Origin: JBGPHT01 sp041484525
GTDB taxonomy: Bacteria; Acidobacteriota; Terriglobia; Bryobacterales; Bryobacteraceae
Reading direction: 5' to 3'
Assembly: GCA_041484525.1 (NCBI GenBank)
Contig: JBGPHT010000198.1
Location: 1-12,834 of the forward strand
DNA length: 12,834 nucleotides
Both the position numbers and the translations under genes were made by a program. Every line of letters starts with the position of its first letter. The stretch's first letter is position 1. Positions 1 through 6,274 of this stretch are shown here, in pieces. The notes under the pieces were generated by a model that saw only the letters and a list, made by a program, of their open reading frames with translations, ran no database searches and was not told the origin of the DNA.

Positions 1-50
1 GGCCTCGGAATTAACATCGCACGACGGCAGCGAGCGGTAACCTTTTGACG

Positions 51-60
51 AGTGGTGACG
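51..60 (+). repeat. Left copy of 10-bp inverted repeat around the methyltransferase
   Basis: AGTGGTGACG here is the exact reverse complement of 2492-2501, so the two copies face each other across the methyltransferase gene. After the 10 bp the copies diverge; the left continues TTACTTAGTC. It could be an element end or chance. No target duplication is visible next to it. Confidence 0.4.
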
Positions 61-105
61 TTACTTAGTCATCTCCCCTCGTGCGCGTTTTTCGAAGGTC
101 TTCGC

Positions 106-2433
106 TCAGAAAAACCCACCTTTACCACAGGCTGCTAGGCGTGGCGGCATTCTGTAGGCCCCTGCGACAGCAGCATCTATGCTCTTCAGCAGCCTTTCTG
201 GATCTTCAGGGCCATGAAGCATCATTGTGCCGATGGAAGCCTCGTACCGACGCACGAGGTCATGGATGTGGTCTATCGTCGCGCGCGAAAACTTGGGCAC
301 CGGTATCAGGCGTAGGACTTCTGCCGTGATATCGCGGCCCCCCTCACGGGTAGCTACGAACGCATTTGCTACCGGTGAGTTCAGCACGGCAGCAAGGACG
401 ACCTCGTCGTATTGAGCTGATTTGGACCACACCCCATAGAACGTATGGTGGCAGACCACTCCTTGACGATCGGCAAAGGAAACCATCCGCCATCTTCCCC
501 GCGAAACTCTCGCCTTGGGAAGAATCGCCTTTGGCTTTGCCCAATCGTATTGCCATGAGTTTCGACGCTGCTCCTGCGGGTCAACATTGAGGTACTTCAT
601 GGATGGAACCTGAAACGCATTGAACTTGGATCTAGGTGGAACCCCAAGCTTATAGCCGTCAGTTGGAGTGTTGCGGAAGTGTAAACTGGGGGTTATCTTG
701 GAACTCCACTCGACTCCGCGGTGAACATCAGCTATTTCCCCGAGGCGGCGATGCCCAGACAAATAACTCCAGACTTCGGGCAGGTCTACCAGAACTAGCC
801 CCTTGTGGGCAGCGTCAACGGTGAACTGCTCTTCATAGCTGGTTGAGACGCTCTGGTCATGTCTGAACTCTCCCCACGCCTGCTCGCTATCGTTGACGCG
901 CCGAAAGGCCACTTTTGTTGCCGAGTGAGGAATCGGCTCCTTCGCGATGAGAACCGCTATGTCAGTTTCCGCATCCTCAAAAGATCGCTCAGGAAGAACG
1001 GTTAATTCAAGCGATGCGAACCGCTCAGCCAACAGCTTACGCGTCTTGGCATATGCCTTTCCGTCTACGGCAATGTAGGGCAGCACGAACCCAAGGACGC
1101 CAGCGGGATGAAGATCAACTAACACCCTGCGCAGCAGTTCTGCTGGTTTCCTAATGTCAGCAGCTCCATAACGCGATCTATCCTTGTCGCTCAGCGGTTC
1201 GAATGGCGGATTGCAAAGCACCGCGCCAGACTTCCGCAGGAGATCCGTCATCGCGTGAGGTGCAAATACATCCCCCTTTCGAATATTCCAGCCATTTGGA
1301 TTTGGAAAATCTGCGAGCGTCAACGCTAGCATGCTAATCTCGACGCCAAACGGGTCGTACTCCATCCCGGCAAGGTGCTTGACGAAATACTTGTGGCGTT
1401 CCTGCGGCGCAGCAAGGACCAGGTTCGGTCTCAAATAATTTAGCGCGCCAATCAGGAAGGCAGCACTGCCTGAGCATGGTTCAAAAACGATGCGTTCCTC
1501 GTCACCCACTTCAGGGAAAGGGATTCTCTCGACGATGTATCGAACTATTGCGCGCGGAGTTCGGTGAATGCCGAAACGCTTTCTTGTCTCACGGTCAACG
1601 AGTGTCTTGGACCAGATGTGAGCCAGAACCTCGACCGACAGATTGCGGAAATCGAGATCGCGCCAGACACTCACGGCCGCAGATTCCCTGGCTTCTCTAT
1701 TTAACAGTCGCGGGGGATCGGTTTTGTAGTGCCTTGCTACAGCGGCAAGTATCCCTTCGGGGTCTCCATTCAGCGCAGCAAATCCATTGAGCCCCCGGTC
1801 GCGAAAGACCTTAGCAGTGAGTACCCAGAATACAAGCTGAAACAGGTCACGCGCATCGGGCGCTTTATTCGCAGAATCAACGTAGGCCGCACGCGTGCGA
1901 GACAATGTCTCGCGGAGGAGTGGATCGAGCGTTGCTTGGATACGGTCTTCGAGTTCCGGAATCAGTCCAGAGAAAAGCGCGAGTTGCTCATTCCATCTAA
2001 ATGAACCGATATTTTTGGCCCGAAGCATAGATTCGGGGGTCCACTCCTTTGCGCGCTCGGCTATGGCCGCTTGTAGTTGACTCGCTGAATACTTCCCAAG
2101 TAAGATATGTTTGTCTTCGATTCGCGAGACCGCCCATTCACGAACTTCATCGCCTTCAATCTCCAGCAACAGCGGCGCGCCAAACGCGCGCAAGCTATTC
2201 ACCAATGGCAATTCACGAAGGCCATTAGCCTCCGCTACACCTATACAGGCCGTCTCATAAGAGACGGGTGTCTGACCGAAGGCAGCCGCGCGCAGCGTTC
2301 GGATCTTTTGTCCGGCAAACCAGTCAGGGAAGCTGTAGTTCCTTTCGAGGCGTGGGCCTCGATAGCCCAACTGCTCAAGGCCAGCGATAAGCGTTGCCAA
2401 AATCGGTTGGTTACCATCGGGAGCGCCGTTCAC
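106..2433 (-). CDS. N6-adenine DNA methyltransferase with C-terminal target-recognition region
   Basis: Predicted S-adenosylmethionine-dependent DNA adenine methylase, 775 residues. The SAM-binding motif I is FEPCSGSAAF (about 317-326) and the catalytic motif IV is NPPF (408-411), as in the HsdM/Eco57I-type gamma class. Residues about 560-730 look like an HsdS-style recognition region: LGEIADVHRG near the start, then LNSPVANAF and LIPVPKF. This suggests modification and specificity in one chain. The N-terminal 150 residues show no nuclease motif that I recognise. The GTG start at 2433 has no Shine-Dalgarno and an AT-rich leader, but no better in-frame start lies upstream. The C-terminus stops soon after MPPRL; relatives in this class, as I recall them, run on further, so the tail may be shortened. 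Codon use is less GC-rich than in the genes to the right, suggesting transfer. It is probably a restriction-modification or orphan methylase. The family call is firm; specificity is unknown. Confidence 0.88.
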   Translation of the reverse strand: MNGAPDGNQPILATLIAGLEQLGYRGPRLERNYSFPDWFAGQKIRTLRAAAFGQTPVSYETACIGVAEANGLRELPLVNSLRAFGAPLLLEIEGDEVREWAVSRIEDKHILLGKYSASQLQAAIAERAKEWTPESMLRAKNIGSFRWNEQLALFSGLIPELEDRIQATLDPLLRETLSRTRAAYVDSANKAPDARDLFQLVFWVLTAKVFRDRGLNGFAALNGDPEGILAAVARHYKTDPPRLLNREARESAAVSVWRDLDFRNLSVEVLAHIWSKTLVDRETRKRFGIHRTPRAIVRYIVERIPFPEVGDEERIVFEPCSGSAAFLIGALNYLRPNLVLAAPQERHKYFVKHLAGMEYDPFGVEISMLALTLADFPNPNGWNIRKGDVFAPHAMTDLLRKSGAVLCNPPFEPLSDKDRSRYGAADIRKPAELLRRVLVDLHPAGVLGFVLPYIAVDGKAYAKTRKLLAERFASLELTVLPERSFEDAETDIAVLIAKEPIPHSATKVAFRRVNDSEQAWGEFRHDQSVSTSYEEQFTVDAAHKGLVLVDLPEVWSYLSGHRRLGEIADVHRGVEWSSKITPSLHFRNTPTDGYKLGVPPRSKFNAFQVPSMKYLNVDPQEQRRNSWQYDWAKPKAILPKARVSRGRWRMVSFADRQGVVCHHTFYGVWSKSAQYDEVVLAAVLNSPVANAFVATREGGRDITAEVLRLIPVPKFSRATIDHIHDLVRRYEASIGTMMLHGPEDPERLLKSIDAAVAGAYRMPPRLAACGKGGFF

Positions 2434-2491
2434 GGATGTCGTATTAACACATAAACATCTATAAACAAAAGACTTACTTAAGTTGTTACAG

Positions 2492-2501
2492 CGTCACCAC
2501 T
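2492..2501 (-). repeat. Right copy of 10-bp inverted repeat, IS1-end-like
   Basis: Read on the minus strand this is AGTGGTGACG, continuing CTGTAACAACTTA. From memory, the IS1 terminal repeat begins GGTGATGCTGCCAACTTA, so the match is good apart from two substitutions and a short insertion. The orientation makes it the right-hand end of something lying to the left (the methyltransferase), not the left end of the transposase unit. It lies in the AT-rich gap 2434-2575. Confidence 0.4.
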
Positions 2502-2548
2502 TAGCAGTCAAAATAAGCGATAAAAAAACGAAGGAGTGCGTTTTCTGT

Positions 2549-2577
2549 TTGGCAATTCTTGCACGTTCAAGTATAAT
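2549..2577 (+). promoter_or_regulatory. Strong sigma70-like promoter overlapping the transposase start
   Basis: TTGGCA (2549-2554) is followed after 17 bases by a consensus TATAAT (2572-2577). The last two bases of the -10 box are the first two of the ATG at 2576. Transcription would start near 2584, inside the annotated reading frame, so this promoter and that ATG cannot both serve the same transcript. Confidence 0.45.
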
Positions 2578-3448
2578 GATCAGTATAAACCGCCTTGATC
2601 CATCCGCCCGCGTCCAGATCATCCAGTGCCTTTGCGATGGTGTGAGTATTCGCGGCACATCGCGGATTACTGGCGTCAGCAAGAACACCGTCACGAAGCT
2701 GCTGGTGGAACTCGGCGCGGTTTGCTCCGAGTACATGGACAAGGCGTTCCGCAACCTGCAATGCCGACGGTTTCAGGTTGATGAAATTTGGTCATATGTT
2801 GGCACGAAGGATAAGAACGTGCCGGAAGAGAAGCGCGATCAATTCGGAATTGGTAGCGTATGGACCTGGACGTCGCTCGATGCGGATACGAAGCTGATCC
2901 CTTCGTGGAGAGTCGGAACGCGCGATGCGGGTGTGGCTTCGGAGTTCCTGTACGATCTCAGCCAGCGTCTATCCAATCGCGTTCAGCTTACGTCGGACGG
3001 GCACAGAGCATATCTGGAAGCCGCGGATTACGCGTTCTCCGGGGATATCGCCTACGCCATGCTCGTGAAGCTGTACGGCGCGGATCGGCCCGAGGAGGCC
3101 CGCTACAGCCCCGCCGTTTGCATCGGCTGTAAGACGAACGTGATTACCGGCAGCCCAGATCCGAAGCACATCAGCACGTCCTACGTGGAGCGCCAGAACC
3201 TCACCATGCGGATGTCGATGCGTCGCTTTACCGGGCTCACGAATGCCTTCTCCAAAAAGATTGAGAACCACATTGCGGCCCTTGCTGTGTACTTCATGTA
3301 CTACAACTTCGTTCGCATACACCAGACCCTTCGCGTCTCCCCTGCGATGGCCGCTGGCGTTACTAGCACGCTGTGGAGCGTTCACGACATCGTGAAGTTG
3401 GTTGAAGCGCGGGAAGCGCAGGCTCAGACCGCAGAAAAATCAAACTGA
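2576..3448 (+). CDS. IS1-family-like DDE transposase
   Basis: A 290-residue transposase from the single-ORF IS1-like group common in environmental bacteria. An N-terminal helix-turn-helix (about 20-45, GVSIRGTSRITGVSKNTV) precedes a DDE catalytic core. The likely acidic triad is D69 in QVDEIWSYVG, D141 in TSDGHRAY and E205 in SYVERQN. The tail motif RIHQTLRVSPAMAAGV is also typical. The frame is intact and has no IS1-type programmed frameshift. I chose the ATG at 2576; the frame is open back to 2483, but that region is AT-rich and unlike protein. Relatives, as I recall them, begin at the position of the ATA codon at 2585. No clear pair of terminal inverted repeats or target duplication brackets this gene, so whether it is mobile is uncertain. 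It diverges from the methyltransferase gene. Confidence 0.87.
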   Translation: MISINRLDPSARVQIIQCLCDGVSIRGTSRITGVSKNTVTKLLVELGAVCSEYMDKAFRNLQCRRFQVDEIWSYVGTKDKNVPEEKRDQFGIGSVWTWTSLDADTKLIPSWRVGTRDAGVASEFLYDLSQRLSNRVQLTSDGHRAYLEAADYAFSGDIAYAMLVKLYGADRPEEARYSPAVCIGCKTNVITGSPDPKHISTSYVERQNLTMRMSMRRFTGLTNAFSKKIENHIAALAVYFMYYNFVRIHQTLRVSPAMAAGVTSTLWSVHDIVKLVEAREAQAQTAEKSN

Positions 3449-3450
3449 CC

Positions 3451-3468
3451 CACTACCGCGAGGTGGTG
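3451..3468 (+). terminator. Hairpin with GCGA loop just after the transposase
   Basis: CACTACC and GGTGGTG pair through 7 positions, one of them a G-U pair, around a GCGA (GNRA-type) tetraloop. The hairpin starts three bases after the stop codon. The following pyrimidine-rich run (CTATCTCTTTCTTTC) is not a clean U-tract. It may be a weak terminator or part of the element's right end. Confidence 0.35.
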
Positions 3469-3499
3469 TTGGCTGCTATCTCTTTCTTTCGGCCCTCCG

Positions 3500-4529
3500 C
3501 TAGAGCTTAAGAGCGGCCGCCAGTTCCTTGTTGCCCCGCACCCTCCAGATCTTTGAATCGAGAATGTAGTGGGTGAACGGGATGCCCCACAGAGCGGCCC
3601 GGACATAGGAATTGGGTATCCAGTGGGACGGCAAGACCTGAAGAATCAGATTCAGGAGCACGGCTGCGCCGAAGTAATACACAAAACGGCGCGCCAGAGT
3701 CACTGCGATTCCGGCGTTGCTTTCCTGCCGTGGGTCGGCTGTAACGGTTGCGATTGTGGAACCACATCAAGCGATGGTATTGGAAGCTGTGAAACAAACC
3801 GAGCACGATACCGGCGCGGATCACACCATCGGGGCCGGCGGCCGCGGCGTAGCCGAACGCCAGCCACTGCAACGGTACTACCGCTGTCATCAGCATCAGC
3901 TTCGGCACATTCAAAGCAGTGCCGCCGTTCCAGAGGTTCCACTGGCGCGCGCCGAATGCGATTGCGGTGGCGGCGTATGCCGCCAGCAGCGCCGCCTCGA
4001 TCGAATGCACGATGGGCAGGGCCGCGAGCCCGGGAAAAGAGCTCCGGAGAATGTACCGCGCGAATGGCAGCATCAGCGAACCCATCAGAAACGCGCGCTC
4101 CAGCAGGTAATCGGTGCGGTTGCGCTCTCGGGCTTTGTGGCGATAGAGCATCAGAAAACCAAAATGCTGTTTCGCGATATGGTAGTGCAGCCACGAAATC
4201 GCAAACACATAGAAGAGCGGTTCGGCGCCGCCCGCGACCATCACAGGCCCTGCCATCATGGCAGGGATGACCACCCAGATCAGGCCGCCCAGTCTGCGCC
4301 GCTCGTTGTTATCGCAATAAGTGCGCGTGACGGTGGCCAGCACGTGCGGGCCATCGATTCCCACCATCCAGACCAGCGAGAGCGGAGTCAGCGGAAAGCC
4401 CGCCTTCATGAGCACAAGGACGGCGTAGCTGATCAAGGATGAACCGATGAACCATGTGAGGTCTTCGCGCCCGCTGATGATCCAGTTGGCGGTAAACGGC
4501 AACCGCACACGCATCGGGAGTGTGCTCAT
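3500..4529 (-). pseudogene. Frameshifted histidine-rich polytopic membrane protein
   Basis: One gene split over two frames. The first frame runs from ATG 4529 to about codon 264 (FHNRNRYS); the second continues as DPRQESNAGIAVTLARRF to TAG at 3500. A 2-base loss at 3737-3742 (AGCGCCGAC becoming AGCCGAC) would explain it; the repaired protein is about 343 residues. I see eight hydrophobic segments before the break and two after. Histidines cluster at H62 (DGPHVLAT), H115/H117/H122 (WLHYHIAKQH), H247/H252/H258 (FHSFQYHRLMWFH) and in the tail motif FTHYILDSKIWR, suggesting metal or cofactor binding in the membrane. GGAG 7 bases upstream fixes the start at 4529, against a TTG at 4550. Function is unknown. 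Sequencing error is a real alternative to a true pseudogene, because both halves keep family-like sequence. Confidence 0.8.
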
Positions 4530-4587
4530 GAAATGTCTCCGGCCTTCCAATATCAGGCTCCAACGGCGGCGTCCTCAATCTGTAAAG

Positions 4588-4610
4588 AGTTAGGCTTGGC
4601 GGTACTAACT
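4588..4610. promoter_or_regulatory. Possible operator: 6-bp inverted repeat in divergent gap
   Basis: AGTTAG, 11 bases, CTAACT form a perfect 6-bp inverted repeat. It sits midway between the divergent starts of the membrane protein (4529) and the MFS exporter (4689), where a repressor for the exporter would be expected. The flanks extend the symmetry with AAAG on the left and CTTT on the right, if two bases are looped out. No regulator gene is adjacent. The rest of the 159-base gap shows nothing I can call. Confidence 0.25.
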
Positions 4611-4688
4611 TTCGTCAGGGTCTACGCTTCCGGCCGCAGAACACCGCCCGGCCTGCCTCTTGCGGCATCATAGGACCAGAGACCCCGG

Positions 4689-6257
4689 ATGCCGTCCGCC
4701 GCCATCGAGCCACACCCGATCGTCAATCCGTGGATCGTCGCCGTCGCCGTCATGTTCGCCACCTTCATGGAGGTGCTGGACACCACGGTCGTAAACGTCT
4801 CGCTGCCGCACATCGCCGGCAGCCTCTCCGCGAGCGTCGATGAAGCCGCCTGGGCCCTCACCGCCTACCTCGTCGCCAACGCCATCATCCTCCCGATGAC
4901 CGGCTGGATCGCCAACTTTTTCGGACGCAAGCGCACGCTCCAGGCCGCCATCTTCGGCTTCACTGCCGCCTCCTTTCTCTGCGGCCTCGCTCCCAGCCTG
5001 AAGCTGCTCATCTTCTTCCGCATCGTTCAGGGCGCCACCGGCGGCGCGCTCCAACCGCTCTCGCAAGCCGTCATGCTCGAAGCCTTCCCGCCGCGCGACC
5101 GCGGCAAGGCGATGGCCTTCTGGGGTCTCGGCATCGTCGTCGCGCCCATGCTCGGCCCGGTGCTCGGCGGCTGGCTCACCGACAACTACAGTTGGCGCTG
5201 GGTCTTCTACATCAACCTGCCCGTCGGCCTCGCCTCGGTGATCATGACGCGGCTTTTCATCTTCGACCCGCCCTACATCCGCCGCTCCGGCCGCGGCATC
5301 GACTACTGGGGCATCGGTCTCCTCGCGGTCGGAATCGGCGCCCTGCAGATCGTCCTCGACAAAGGCCAGGAGGACGATTGGTTCGCTTCCCGATGGATCA
5401 TCGCGCTCACCGTCGTAGCGGTCGTCGGTATAGCGGTCTTCATCGTCCACGAGGTGCGTACCCGCGACCCCGTCGTCCAACTGCGCGTCTTCCTGACGCG
5501 AACCTATGCGGCTGGTGTGTTTCTGATGACGATCGTCGGGTTCGTCCTGTATGCCAGCATGCTGCTGCTGCCGATCTTTCTGCAGACGCTGCTCGGGTAT
5601 TCCGCACTCGAGGCTGGGATCGCCATGGCCCCGCGCGGCCTCGGCTCGTTCCTGATGATGCCCGTGGTCGGCACCGTGCTCGGAAAATTCGACCCGCGCA
5701 AGGTGCTGGGCTGCGGCCTCATCGGCGCCGCATGGTCGCTCTACACTCTCTCCAAGCTCAACCTGAACGCCGGCTACTGGGATATTTTCTGGCCGCAGTT
5801 CATCCAGGGCGCGTCGCTCGCGCTTCTATTCGTGCCGCTCACCACCGCCACCATGGACCCGATTCCCAAGGAAGAAATGGGCAACGCCACCAGCATGTTC
5901 AACCTGATGCGCAACGTCGGTGGCAGCATTGGCATCGCCTGCGGGACCACGTTCCTCTTCCGCCGCCAGCAGTTGCACACCAATGTGCTGGGCGCGCACG
6001 TGAGCGCTTATAGCCCGCAGACGCAGGCGATGATGCGCAGCATGCAGGGCAACCTGACGGCCCACGGCGTCGATCCCGGGACCGCCTATCTGCGCACCTA
6101 CGGCGCTCTCTGGGGAATCGTGTCGCGACAGGCCGCCATGCTCGCCTTCATCGACACGTTCCGCACGCTCGCCGTGGTGTTCCTACTCGTCCTGCCGCTG
6201 CTGCTGATCATGAAAAGACCCAGACACACTCGCGGCGGCGGCGCCGCCATGCACTGA
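4689..6257 (+). CDS. MFS drug exporter, DHA2 family (EmrB/QacA type)
   Basis: A 522-residue inner-membrane proton-driven exporter of the 14-helix DHA2 family, probably for lipophilic drugs or similar toxic compounds. The signature LDTTVVNVSLPHI lies in helix 1 (from about residue 30). NFFGRKR matches motif A after helix 2, and GIVVAPMLGPVLGGWL matches antiporter motif C in helix 5 (about 148-163). WRWVFYINLPVG, typical of DHA2 members, follows. Length is normal (about 500-530) and the frame is intact. EmrB proteins often work with a periplasmic adaptor (EmrA/HlyD) and an outer-membrane channel; neither is encoded nearby, so it acts alone or with a partner elsewhere. The Shine-Dalgarno is weak (AGAG before the ATG). 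It ends 17 bases short of the converging S9 peptidase gene. Substrate cannot be read from sequence. Confidence 0.93.
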   Translation: MPSAAIEPHPIVNPWIVAVAVMFATFMEVLDTTVVNVSLPHIAGSLSASVDEAAWALTAYLVANAIILPMTGWIANFFGRKRTLQAAIFGFTAASFLCGLAPSLKLLIFFRIVQGATGGALQPLSQAVMLEAFPPRDRGKAMAFWGLGIVVAPMLGPVLGGWLTDNYSWRWVFYINLPVGLASVIMTRLFIFDPPYIRRSGRGIDYWGIGLLAVGIGALQIVLDKGQEDDWFASRWIIALTVVAVVGIAVFIVHEVRTRDPVVQLRVFLTRTYAAGVFLMTIVGFVLYASMLLLPIFLQTLLGYSALEAGIAMAPRGLGSFLMMPVVGTVLGKFDPRKVLGCGLIGAAWSLYTLSKLNLNAGYWDIFWPQFIQGASLALLFVPLTTATMDPIPKEEMGNATSMFNLMRNVGGSIGIACGTTFLFRRQQLHTNVLGAHVSAYSPQTQAMMRSMQGNLTAHGVDPGTAYLRTYGALWGIVSRQAAMLAFIDTFRTLAVVFLLVLPLLLIMKRPRHTRGGGAAMH

Positions 6258-6274
6258 CGGCCTCGCAGGCTCCG

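Noticed and set aside
106..180. Possible frameshift at the methyltransferase C-terminus
   Set aside because: The neighbouring frames past MPPRL give no sequence I can confidently match to the family tail, so a frameshift cannot be supported.
2444..2458. Tiny upstream frame (Met-Phe-Met-Cys) before the methyltransferase GTG start
   Set aside because: ATG TTT ATG TGT TAA could be a leader peptide, but it is AT-rich, lacks a ribosome-binding site and is easily due to chance.
2483..2575. N-terminal 31-residue extension of the transposase
   Set aside because: AT-rich leader sequence that includes an inverted-repeat arm and a near-consensus promoter; relatives begin near the later ATG.
3459..3468. 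CGAGGTGGTG near the transposase end, resembling CGAGTGGTG at 48-56
   Set aside because: It could suggest direct repeats around the whole methylase-transposase block, but the match needs a gap and does not extend, so it is probably chance.
4668..5480. Long minus-strand open frame (270 residues) opposite the MFS gene
   Set aside because: Asp/Glu/Gly-rich composition typical of the antisense of GC-rich membrane-protein codons; it lies wholly across an unambiguous transporter gene.
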